Source of the DNA: Jaapia argillacea MUCL 33604
Lineage: Eukaryota; Basidiomycota; Agaricomycetes; Jaapiales; Jaapiaceae
Reading direction: 5' to 3'
DNA length: 64,000 bases
Assembly: GCA_000697665.1 (NCBI GenBank)
Contig: KL197711.1
Span: 1,953,149 to 2,017,148, forward strand
Shown: positions 10,776 through 21,274 of the stretch, in pieces
Layout: the number at the start of each line of letters is the position of its first letter
Numbering within the stretch: the first letter of the stretch is position 1
Made by a program: the position numbers and the translations under genes
The notes under the pieces: generated by a model
What the model saw: only the letters and a program-made list of their open reading frames with translations
Database searches by the model: none
Told to the model about the DNA's origin: nothing

Positions 10776-12710
10776 ATGACCAATACTCATAGCGTCTTGT
10801 CCAGAATCCTCCCCTCATCACCCTCCACAAATTCTGCTGCTGACGTCCATCGTCGTTCAACCGCCCTCAAATCTCCCAAACACGCTCGTTCACGTTCTCG
10901 CAAAATGACGCTAGGATTCAACTTACCACGAAGTAGTAATAATTACGAGAGATTGGAAGGGGGAATGGGTGCGGGGAGGGGAGTGGCGGGGAAGAAGTTT
11001 GCTTGGAAAAAGTTTGCGATCGCTGCTGGGGTGCTTGTTGGGCTTGTGTGGGTCTTTGGACCACGGAAGGATGTGACTTTGGGAGGAGTGGACCCAGGTG
11101 CGTACTGACGTGTCTCTTTTGCTGGCGCAACGCTCAAATGTTCTTGGTAATGTTCTTGCAGATTTTATGAACCCGGACTTGTCTGAAGTCGACTATGAGA
11201 CTTCGATTCATATGCCCGCACCTACGCTGCCATCTGATTTAGAGGATCGGCCGCCAGCACATACCACCACCACCTCTTCGTTACCACGCCCCACTTCGCC
11301 AGCTACAGACCCTGACCTTCTGGGAACAGTTCACTGTACAAAGCCATACACATCCGGTTCTCCTCTCGTTCAATATGGTCTTATGATCGACGCTGGGTCG
11401 ACTGGTTCCCGCATACACATTTACAAGTTCCATAATTGTGGACCTTCGCCGACGTACGAGTACGAGGTGTTCAAGCAGACGCATCCTGGGTTGTCGGCGT
11501 TCAGAGAAGACCCTTTGGAAGCGGCGAAGAGTTTAGACATCCTCTTGGACGAAGCCCTTGACGTCGTTCCCACCTCCCTTCGGAAGTGCACACCCGTTGC
11601 TGTCAAAGCGACTGCCGGACTGCGACTTTTAGGCCCTGAGCAGAGCGGGGCGATCTTGGAGGCTGTGAGGAATAGGATTGAGGAGAAGTATCCATTTGTG
11701 TTACAGGGAGAGGACTCGGTCGCTATTATGGATGGGAAAGATGAAGGTGTATATGCTTGGATCACGGCGAATTACCTCCTGGATTCCATTCGTGCTTCCA
11801 GCCCCAAGAACGCCCCCACTTATGCGGTTCTTGATCTTGGCGGTGCATCGACGCAGATCGTCTTTGAGCCGACATTCGACCCCTCCAAGTCCGAATCGAA
11901 GTTTGTTGAAGGCGATCACAAATACGAGCTCAAATTCGGTGGCAAGACGCATGTGTTGTACCAACACTCGTACCTCGGTTATGGATTGATGCACGCTAGG
12001 AAGAGCGTTCATCGCTTGGTCGAGTTCATCTCTTCCGTTCGTCATGCCACTGGACACGGGGAGAATGGAGTAGTTCCGAACCCGTGTTTGGCGCGGCACA
12101 CAGAAAGGGTTGTGGAGATTGAGGATGAGAGGCTTGGGGAGACGAGGAAGGTTACCATGTCTGGTATGGACGTTGGTGGATTGGAGAGTTGTAATAGGGT
12201 CATGGAGTTGGTCATGGCGAAAGATGCGTAAGTCAGATTTTCGTTCGACTACGTATCGTATTCTGACATACCCTGTCACACAGGATATGCGAGCTCAAAC
12301 CATGTTCGTTCGACGGAGTCTACCAACCCTCAATCCTCGATACATTCCCCGATGGCAAGATCCTTCTCCTCTCCTACTTCTACGACCGCATCAAACCTCT
12401 CTTACCCAAGGACACCGCTCCTCCTCGTCTCACCGTCTCCACTCTCGCCACTTTAGCCGACCAAGTCTGCCTTGGTCCTCCCTCCTGGGCAGAACACTGG
12501 GCCAACGACCCCGAAGCGATGGCGGAACTCGAAGACAGACCAGAATATTGCTTAGATCTGACTTTTATGCATGCGTTGTTGAGATTGGGGTATGAATTTG
12601 CGGAGGAGAGGGAGGTCACGATTGGGAAACAACTTGATGGGACTGAGCTTGGGTGGGCGCTTGGGGCTGGCATCGCATTGGTTGGTGGGGAGTTGAAGTG
12701 CGATATCTGA
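10776..12710 (+). CDS. GDA1: Golgi nucleoside diphosphatase (GDA1/CD39 family)
   Basis: Three exons, 10776-11097, 11162-12227 and 12284-12710, join in frame to 604 residues. A cytosolic tail is followed by one membrane anchor (about residues 76-94, FAIAAGVLVGLVWVFG), giving a type II Golgi protein. All four main apyrase-conserved regions are present: DAGSTGSRIH, ATAGLRLL, GKDEGVYAWITANYLL and LDLGGASTQI. The lumenal enzyme hydrolyses GDP/UDP released by glycosyltransferases, so that nucleotide-sugar import can continue. An in-frame ATG at 10905 has a better start context (A at -3) and would give a protein 43 residues shorter that still has the anchor; the first ATG is preceded by an overlapping mini-ORF. 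Identification is firm, start less so. Confidence 0.92.
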
Positions 12711-13803
12711 TTTGGTGTTCTGAGCTGCCGACGATGGTGATTTATTGGTAGACAGGCTCGTTTTCGCTGATTTTACATTCTAGATCTCTCTTGGAGTAGA
12801 TTCTCTTAGAGCTGTTGTTATACCAGTTGTGATTAATATGGACCGATTGGACAATATTTCGTGAACGTTGGGGGGGAGGAGCATCACAATCAACCAAAGC
12901 TTCGGCGTCGACTCCATTAGCAGTCTCTCCGTGAGCGCTTGCCGTTGGCCCACCGGTAATCCGGATAGGTGGATGTGCGAGCAGCGCCCTTGCCCCAGTA
13001 TGTCGACACCGACGATAAACTCCAGGCGCAGCAGGATGGGGATGGTGGGGAACAGCAGGGCCACGGCGAAGTAATGTGGGAGAGCCTGGCACGACTGGGG
13101 TATGTTTAGGGAAGTACTGAAGCGGGGGGGGGGTTATCATGCCTGAGAGACTGGTCGACTACACCGTTGACTTTCCAACGTAGTACGAGGTGGATCGTGA
13201 TACACCTCAAACGATTGAGTACGATGAACCCTCAGATACAGACTCCTAGGAAGCCCGGTTCTCGGAGACGCAGGGATTCGGTTTGCCGTCATTTCGTGGA
13301 CGTCGTCAGTGCCGATCGATGTCTTCGCATACCCTTGCGACACTTTCTGGAAGAAAATTGTCACGTTTCCAATCGGGAGAAGAGTTCAGAGTGGGGGGAG
13401 CGAAGGTTCGCCATGCAGAGGGATACGCCCGTGGTGAGAATCAAATATGAAGAACACACGCACTGAAACTCAACTATAACGACGACAAATACCTGTTGAA
13501 CAAAGTAGCGGAAACGTGGATCGATCTATCATTGGTGTGCCAACCTATGGCGCCTCATTACTTCCTTCCACAAAACACGAGCTAGGGTCAGATTTATTGC
13601 TTAGGAACTGCAATCTCGGTTCCCGTTCGTGCTTCATTCCGGGGCATGAGGCAAACCAACGATCGACACGGTGGTGCAGGTTTCCCCGTAAGGGGCGCCG
13701 TGGACGGAGGATGTTCCTACACCTTGAGGGCCTAGTTTTGGGAAATGGGATTGACGAGACGACGGGAGAAGGGAAGAGCGGACGGTATCTCTCCCGAAAT
13801 AGA
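12711..13803. other. Gap with unassigned minus-strand open frames
   Basis: Minus-strand open segments at about 13364-13150 and 13140-12742 could be exons joined across an intron, and their composition is protein-like (for example RVHRTQSFEVYHDPPR). I recognise no family and cannot fix the frame. A 10-base G run lies near 13125-13134. On the minus strand, AATAAA near 13594 is a plausible poly(A) signal for the RPC11 gene that ends at 13804. Confidence 0.25.
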
Positions 13804-14376
13804 CTAGCCATCTCTCCATTGATGAGCGCAGCCAGCGCACCTGAGGCGCTGATGAGACGCCCATGTCGTGAGCACACACAAAATGGAATACATACCGATA
13901 GACTATGACAAGAAGAAAGATACATTGAGAGGCAACGGGGGCAGAAAGGAGGGGAAATTGCTCACACGTCGTCATGGGTTCATCAGCGGACCTGATTTGT
14001 AGCTGATAGAAGTACGCTCGAGGATGCTCGCATTTTTGACAAGTCACTAAGGTTGACGATTGACGTACATCCCTCCGTTCAGTTCCCCCTCATAAAACAA
14101 ACTTCGATCTGAGCTCACCGGCTGTTGAGTCCGCATGTTCCCAGGCTGCGTCCCCTCCCAAGACGTCGTCCACCTCCTTCCGTTTTAACTTAGTCCTCGA
14201 TGTCATCTTGGGAGAATATCAGTTGAATTGCCCCGAGAACGAGGGGGATCGATGAGGCTGAATTGTACCTGCTTGCTGATTGGGAATTCATATGCGCAAG
14301 TATTACAGGCCCATTTGTTATAGCCTGTTTCCTGCGAGATTACCAGCAGATTTGCGCAGGTTGGGCAGAACAGCAT
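13804..14376 (-). CDS. RPC11: RNA polymerase III subunit RPC11 (C11/POLR3K)
   Basis: Five short exons, 14376-14269, 14206-14119, 14046-13966, 13902-13896 and 13840-13804, give 106 residues, the normal size of this subunit. The N-terminal zinc ribbon reads MLFCPTCANLLVISQE then WACNTCAYEFPI. The C-terminal TFIIS-type ribbon reads CQKCEHPRAYFYQLQ, then RSADEPMTT, then FYRCAGCAHQW. The acidic RSADEP hairpin supplies the RNA-cleavage residues. C11 enables transcript cleavage, termination and reinitiation by Pol III in the nucleus. Exon 4 is only 7 bases and encodes most of FYR; without it the conserved FYRC is lost and the frame breaks. The gene is invisible to a simple long-ORF search. Confidence 0.9.
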
Positions 14377-16373
14377 TGAGCGAGGTCAAGAGGGTTCGGC
14401 ATTTTCCGGTGTTGGTTTTCGTTTGAATCGTTTCTTGAACACAACTTGAACGTTGAACGTTTATCTTGTGCATTCGCGACAACTCACTCACAATTTCAAG
14501 GTTGCGTTTCTGCTCGAAGAATTACCCTCCATCTAGAGGACACTAGTCAACGGTCCAATTGACAAAATTTCTCTTTTCCTGGAGATGTCGATCCGAAGAG
14601 GAGGCCTCAAGTCCATTGAATCTCCCATGGTTCCCTTCTCAAAATTTCCACCTGCTTCGTGCCCAATCTCCACTTGGTTTGCCACGAGAGTATGGTGAAT
14701 TTCACTTGGAAACTACGCTGCTAACGCCCGGCTACCTATTCTTGGACCCCGCTCTGACTTGCTATCCTACACAACTCGCGGCCTCTCGTCACTCTGTATA
14801 TCAGACGCTTTCAAGAGGTTCGCTGACTGTGAAAGCCCGCTCCAACTTATCATGCGCATCAACTGGACGGCGAGGGACCGACCTCATGGATAGTTGTCTA
14901 TTTCCAAACGGAACATTCATCTTCCATTGTGTTGCCACTTGCTGTTCTTCGATGCAGCCTCCCCGCCGAATCTTTGCCTCGAGGAGCTGCTGTGTTTCCT
15001 TGACACGATAGTGCAAGTGTCTTTCTGATATACATCTTTCCCTGCCCGCCATCGATATTATTGCGTCCTCGATCTACGATGACGCTTCCATGCAGAACTC
15101 CTTTCAGTGTTCTGGTCTCGACAACATCGTCGTGTATTGAAAGACTCGCCGATCCTAACCTTGCAATCTCGCGGCCTGCGTCGTGGCCTGATCTCCGAGG
15201 TTTCGGTCCAACTCCCCGTTAGCGAATTCGGCCGCTCTCCAAAATCAAACTCAGCGGGGGGTGTGTAGCAAAGTTTAGCATCGTGTTCTCATCGAATTGC
15301 TATTTTCTATCCTACAGTCCAATCGATCTCCTCTTCCAGGAACGAGCGGTAATATTGACTTCCCCGCTTTTGTGGAGTCGTCTCTTCTCTTCACTAACTT
15401 TCCACTTCGGTTAATAGGTTTGTTCTCAATCGTGATTTCACCTCTGCCTCATTGCCTGCTACCGATCACCCGGTTAACGTCAAGACTACACACGAGGTCG
15501 GTAGTAGCTCTCGCTCGATCTTGGCTCGCCGAAGAGCTACCCGCCTTCTTCAAATCTGGATCCCCATGGTCGCCGTTCTCTTGGATAGTTCTCATGACGC
15601 CGGGAATAGAGCATCGTCGCGCCATACTCTCCCGCGGAGGTCAAGCTGTACCCCTATTCTCGCTGTCAGAGATGCGCTCGTGACCACTCCTATCAGTGAA
15701 AATTGCCACCATACAACGGCGGCTTTCAAGCTCATACTGGTCATTGAACCTTTCCGGACGTTATCCATCAGATCGCTACACTTGCAACTGGTTGAGAACA
15801 TAAAACATAAGACATGTACCAATAAGCCATAGGAAGAAACAGCATCATTTTCTGCCCCGAAAGTACAAATACATCGAGAGTTGGCTACACCTAATACATA
15901 TAGTACAGGTTGTTCATAAGTATAGACATGGGGGCGGGTTTCATACGGGAAAATGCGTACTACTACTACTAGACGACGCCGATGACCTGAGGATATCGAA
16001 TGCTCTAGGTGTAAGTATGCATGCATGATGAGGTAGGTGAGGAGGGGGGGTTGGGGGTGGAAGCGCGAGTGGAGAGCAGATAAAGAAAACATTGCGATGA
16101 TGATGATAACACGAAACGTCCGAGCATTCCGAATATTGCGAAGGGTAAATGGGTATGGTCGAAAGTGAAAGGTATCGTGAATTGAAGGGTCACTGACAGC
16201 GCAGAAGTGCAGCGAGCTGGGCAGAAATGAGCGACATAGCGGTGGGATGCTGATACAATCTTTTCAAGAACATCGTCAGAGAACAGGGGTGAGAACGGGG
16301 GGAAGTTTGCTCACCATAAGTAATGTGAATTAAAATAAGGAAAATGGTGAGCCATAGAGGAACGCTCGGTCCC
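14377..16373. other. Gap with a degenerate-looking + strand reading frame
   Basis: From the ATG at 14585 one + frame reads protein-like text through several stops (at about 14697, 14887 and 15027), for example SSLCISDAFKRFADCE and ASPPNLCLEELLCFLDT. A further open segment, 15297-15683, contains RSWLAEELPAFFKSGSPW. This resembles a decayed F-box-like gene, but the family is a guess. From 15840 to 16373 only promoter or UTR-like sequence is seen. Confidence 0.25.
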
Positions 16374-17284
16374 TTAGGAAGAAGGTTTGCATACTTGCAG
16401 AACCCAGCGATTCTGATCCTGGTTGAGAGCGGGACGTCTCAGACCAACGAACATCGTTTTGCCCTTGAGCAAATCGACTCGTCTCAGGCCCTGCGCTTCT
16501 TCCCAAGCAGTCAAGCTATCAGCCGACTTGCAGCGCTGCTTGAACGCCTCTTCGCAACCAGCGATCCGTTTCGATGGTATACATTCTCGATCAGAATCGG
16601 ACAAAGGCTGATGGTAGGTGTCGTAGATAGCATGGAAGATGTCGGCACAGCAAATACCGTCTTTGCGCCTCACAACCACAGGCCACCAGGGCAGGTCTTC
16701 GCACCAGATGGTCATATGCGTTAAAGGCTTACTCGCCGCAGGCTTATTCATTTCGGAGGAGGTTAAGGGGCGGGGGGCAAATGTGGAGTGGATCCGGATC
16801 CGATCAACGTGGTGTGCGACGTCAAAGTAAAGTCGTCCTTTCGATACCAAGCCGGCGCTGAATGGCAGTAGTTGCCAATGAAGGTCGATAAACTGGATCC
16901 GGCAATCTATCGTTGGTTTCGGTGCAGCTGATAAGACGATCAAGGGGACGATATCATTTCGTGGGTGAGCATAGAATTCAAATGACTAGACATCCTTCAC
17001 AGAATCAACCTACCAGGTCGCGCTGGCACATCCTCTGGTTTGATCTTCGGCGACGAACATATCTTTGGCGTCGCGCTCCTGGTGATCATAACCTTCTTGG
17101 GCTGTGACGGCCTCAAGAGCTCTCCATCCGACATGCACTCATCACTCCACTTCAGCTTTGTCCGCTCCCTCGTCTTGGGTGGCTGAGGGAAGACAACCTT
17201 GTCCTCCATAGCAGGGAGGGGGACAGATCCGATTTTCGGAGTGCCGGGACTGGAGCCAAGGGACTTCTTCGCTCGCTTGAACAT
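16374..17284 (-). CDS. DUF6699-domain protein
   Basis: Two exons, 17284-17014 and 16927-16374, join in frame. The N-terminal ~90 residues are basic and disordered (FKRAKKSLGSSPGTPK). The second exon carries the DUF6699 fold: IQFIDLHWQLLPFS, LYFDVAHHVDRI, PLTHMTIWCEDLPWWPVVV, CCADIFHAIYDTYHQPL, then a Cys-rich helix and GLRRVDLLKGKTMFVGL. The family is confined to fungi, common in Agaricomycetes, and has no known activity. The open frame ends at 16374, but a GT donor after WVLQ (near 16390) allows a short final exon further downstream, so the C-terminus is uncertain. Confidence 0.8.
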
Positions 17285-19109
17285 GATGGATACAAGCTGG
17301 TCGAACAAATGATAGTCGTAAGAGTCGTCGTAAGAGATATGAATCTCGGAGAGGGAGGCAGAGCTATGAGCGTGTGAGGTGTCAGAGCAGTGAAGATACG
17401 GGACCGAAGATATGGGGTAGTCACCGTAAGTCGTAAGTATTCAGGACGAAGCGATGAAGCTATCGATCCTCCGTTAACCCGCACGTTGGGCCCACCTACA
17501 CAGGCAAGCAAGTGTTCTGCTCAGTTGAGAGTCAGATATACAAGCGCGGAAGTGGGACCCAACAGAGATGGGTGGCGGATTGAAAACCTCACCCCCTACA
17601 CGAGGCGGAACACAAGCTTCGGAGCTCTCGACACCTGGCCACTCTTTCGGTTTCTCGCGTATCATCATCCCCACACGTTTCCGGAAATGCGCACCGTGGA
17701 AGGATCACGTGATCGGGTCCTGTCAGTCGATCATCGGTCCCACCGGGGTCGAGGCATCTTCACGAAGCAGCAAGGTGATGCAAAGGAACATTGACCGGGT
17801 CTGAAGATACCAGTAAGTTTCATCTCGGGGCTAAAGCGCATGTAGTCTGCAGCGACAACAGCAACGGAAGAGCAAGGTCGTGGAATCCACGAGATGTATA
17901 TCGGGTACCAAGTAATCATCGAGGCGAGACACCTTGCCTCGCCTTGTCAAAGCTTGTTTGGAATTCAAGGACACACCCGGCTGCCCCGGAGTGGCCATGC
18001 ACTTCATGCCTCATTGCAGGCAGCGAGGCACACCAGTGCTTCGCGGAACCTCAGAATATGCTCGAATGGAAGCGCGGGGTAATGCCAGCGCTTATCCAAG
18101 ACAAGTACTGACCGTTCGTAAGGATGGTGGGGCAGAGTCACAACACACACCTGCGTCAGTCTTGAAGAGGTCTTGGCGCCTCTTCACCTGTATGAAATGG
18201 GTTGAAGGAGAGTCTCGAATGTGGCGCACATTTGTCAGATGCAACTTGGGCCAGCAATCCTAGAGATTTGCAATATCACCCGGTGATCAGTCGAGAAGGT
18301 CGTTACTTATCAGCGCCTCCGAGCAATCATTGTGCAAGGAGGGACATAAAGAGGTCCGACAGATACCTCACTGTACCATGATGGACATTGGCCATACTGG
18401 TACTTTAACATGGTTCATGAAGACATCGAAGACTGAGCAACACGTTGGCCGATAGCCCAATAGAAAGCTTCCAGTATGATATGCATCTGACGCGCTAGAA
18501 CATTGGAGACCACAAGCCACGGGCACAAGACTAGGCGCCCAAAGCAGGGTCGTGGATGATCGAGAGGGAAAGATAGGGAAAAAGACCCAAGATATGTCGC
18601 CTTCAGCACGTCAGACGAGAGGTACCAGCGTCTACACATCGCTTACAAGCTGAAACACCTCTCACTGAGCGCCCAAGTGATGTGATTAGCTCCAAGAAGG
18701 AACTAATTTACGAGCGTGGTTTATAGAATCATTTGAGCTTGCAGATAGTGCGAGGTGGGCTTCGCGACCGAGTCAATTTGTTGACAAAAGAGTGGATAAA
18801 CAAAAGCATCAACTTGACGAAGGAATGTCGCCAGGTACAGAGTCGAGCTAGTGCCGCAAACCACCCAGAAAAACAAAGCTACAGAATAACTGGCAACTTG
18901 ATGGCATACGACTTAACCAGAGCATTTAGGAGACAAGAATGGTGGTAGTGGTGAGCGACAAACCCTGCACCTCGAAACGCATTAGTCAAAGGAAAGCGTG
19001 TTTCAACACCCGACGAGCGGAGTTTCGACCAGCCACAATCCAAATTGGGAAGTAGTAAAGTTTTGAGGACACCAAGCTCGACAACGGCGGCGACAAAATA
19101 GCCTTCATT
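17285..19109. other. Divergent intergenic region, DUF6699 gene / NOP56
   Basis: There are 1.8 kb between two divergent starts. The open frames are short, overlap on both strands and show no recognisable motif. I see no tRNA or repeat. It is probably regulatory, possibly with an unrecognised noncoding transcript. Confidence 0.4.
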
Positions 19110-20959
19110 ATGGCGACCCACGCTCTCTTTGAATTTTCCTCTGGCTATGCCATCTTCGAGGTCAAGTTACGGGAGGAGATAGGCGCTCGCACAGAGGCCG
19201 TTCAGGCGTCCATAGATGATTGGGCGAAGTTCGCGAAAATGGTTTCGCTGGTCAGCTTTTCGCCATTTAAAAGCGCGGCCCATGCTTTGGAAAACATCAA
19301 CGATGTCTCAGAAGGTGTGTAGTTGGTTTAAATATGATTGAACGGGAGACTGAGCTTCTACAGGCATTTTGAACGACCATCTTGCTTCCCTCCTCGAACT
19401 TAACCTGTCCAAGCCCTCCAAAACCTCCCAAATTGTGCTCGCCGTCTCAGACCCCCAGCTCGCATCTTCTATCAAGGAGTCGCTGAAGATCGCTTGTGAT
19501 AGCTCGAAATCTGCCGAAGAGATACTTCGCGGCATTCGTCTTCATGCCGCCAAACTACTCAAGGGACTCTCGGCGGACGACATTACTAAAGCTCAATTAG
19601 GCCTCGGTCACTCCTACTCCCGCGCCAAACTAAAATTCAACGTTAATCGAATTGACAACATGATCATCCAGGCCATTGCTCTCCTCGACCAACTCGATAA
19701 AGACGTTAACCTATTCTCCATGCGGATACGAGAGTGGTACGGATATCATTTCCCAGAACTCGTCAAGATAGTTCCCGACAACTACCAATACGCTCGGGTT
19801 GCACAGTTCATCGGGGATAAGGACTCTCTTAACGAGGAGAAGCTTCCCGACCTCGCGGCGCTGTTGGAAGATGATTCCACCAGGGCTCAGAACATCTTGG
19901 ACGCCGCGAGGGGATCCATGGGTTCTTCACTATCCGAGATTGACATGCTCAATATCAACGCCTTCGCCATCCGCGTCGTTTCCATCGCTGAGTACCGGAA
20001 GGAACTCACTTCCTATCTATCGGAAAAGATGAATCAAGTGGCTCCCAATTTGACTGCTCTCTTGGGAGAACGGATCGGCGCGCGGTTAATCAGTCACGCA
20101 GGGAGTTTGACAAACTTGAGCAAATATCCTGCGAGCACGGTACAGATCTTGGGGGCCGAGAAGGCGTTATTCAGGGCGTTGAAGACGAAGGGGAATACTC
20201 CCAAGGTACGCCATCTTGCTTTGTTCGATCCGTTGAAAGGAGAGTCGCTTAGGTCAGGTTTTTTCTGTCTAGTATGGTCTTCTATACCACTCGTCTTTCA
20301 TCGGCCGAGCCGGGCCAAAATTCAAAGGCCGTATCTCTCGCTTCCTTGCCAACAAGTGCTCCATTGCTTCGCGGATAGATTGCTTCATTGGTGAGCAACC
20401 CTGTTTGCATCACATATTCCTCTCCTCTGACGGAGCGATTCAGACGTCCCGACGCCAAAGTTTGGCGAAGCTCTCCGAGAACAAGTCGAGGAACGGCTAA
20501 ACTTCTTCGAGACTGGTGCGGCACCGTCAAAGAATGCCGACGCTATCCGAAAAGTCTTGGACCAGTTGGCTCTGGACGATGATGAGGATGAGGCAGAGGA
20601 TGCTGAGATGGAGGATGCGGAGCCCGTTCTACCGTTGATTGAACCGAGCCCCAGGAAGAAAAAGGGTAAGAAGGATAAGAAGAAGCGGAAGAGCGATGAG
20701 ATGGATGTTGACGAGGAGAGCGAAGAGGAGGAGAAGCCTGTCAAGAAGGTCAAACTCTCCAAGGAGGAGAAGAAGGCCTTGAAAAAGGCTTCGAAGAAGG
20801 AGAAGAAGGGAAAGGAGGGCCCAGTCGAGGTAAGTTTCATTCCCCTCAGTAACGCCATTGCTGTTGCTAAACCAGTCTTTCCAGAGCGACGATGAGGCGA
20901 AGGCGGCAAAGAAGGAGAAGAAGAAAAAGGAGAAGAAAGAGAAGAAGAGCACATCATGA
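19110..20959 (+). CDS. NOP56: Box C/D snoRNP core protein NOP56
   Basis: Five exons, 19110-19314, 19364-20205, 20273-20390, 20444-20829 and 20885-20959, give 541 residues. The start [15 protein letters not shown] matches the N-terminal domain of Nop56 rather than Nop58. The coiled coil and Nop domain follow ([26 protein letters not shown], then [18 protein letters not shown] and [20 protein letters not shown]). The last ~80 residues are Lys/Glu-rich ([17 protein letters not shown]), as in other eukaryotic Nop56. The protein bridges Nop58, fibrillarin and guide RNA for rRNA 2'-O-methylation in the nucleolus. The introns are 49-67 bases, too short to be likely snoRNA hosts. Identification is firm. 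Confidence 0.95.
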
Positions 20960-21274
20960 TTTGTTCGCCAACTTCGTCTTCGGTCTCTTTATCTTGTGCT
21001 ATCTCCTGTATCTATTCGGTATTTTCGTGCTATGCCATCGCATTGTCTCCCTTGACCGTGAATGTTGGGATATCATTAGCGAATCAAGAAAGTACAAGAA
21101 AAGTCGATATTGTATGTACAATTAGTATCACAGGCGGGTACACACCCTATACTGTAAGGTGAGGTACATGGTCAGATGCTGGAGAGGAGAAAAATATGCT
21201 GTCGTTAAAAGTCGTCACGTTCCGAAAATGCGTCAATGCAATAAGATCATGACAATGGAAACCATCAATCCGCC
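20960..21274. other. Convergent 3' intergenic region
   Basis: 315 bases between the NOP56 stop and the KHA1 stop. AT-richer 3' UTR-like sequence; nothing else seen. Confidence 0.5.

Noticed and set aside
13125-13134. Poly-G runs here and near 55949 as possible regulatory or structural elements
   Set aside because: Single homopolymer runs only; no repeated G-quadruplex pattern could be shown.
20206-20272. NOP56 introns as snoRNA hosts, as in mammals
   Set aside because: The introns are 49-67 bases, with no clear C/D box pair and too little room.
20385-20957. 190-codon minus-strand frame rich in Ser/Phe/Leu opposite NOP56
   Set aside because: It is the mirror of the Lys/Glu-rich NOP56 tail and has no independent support.
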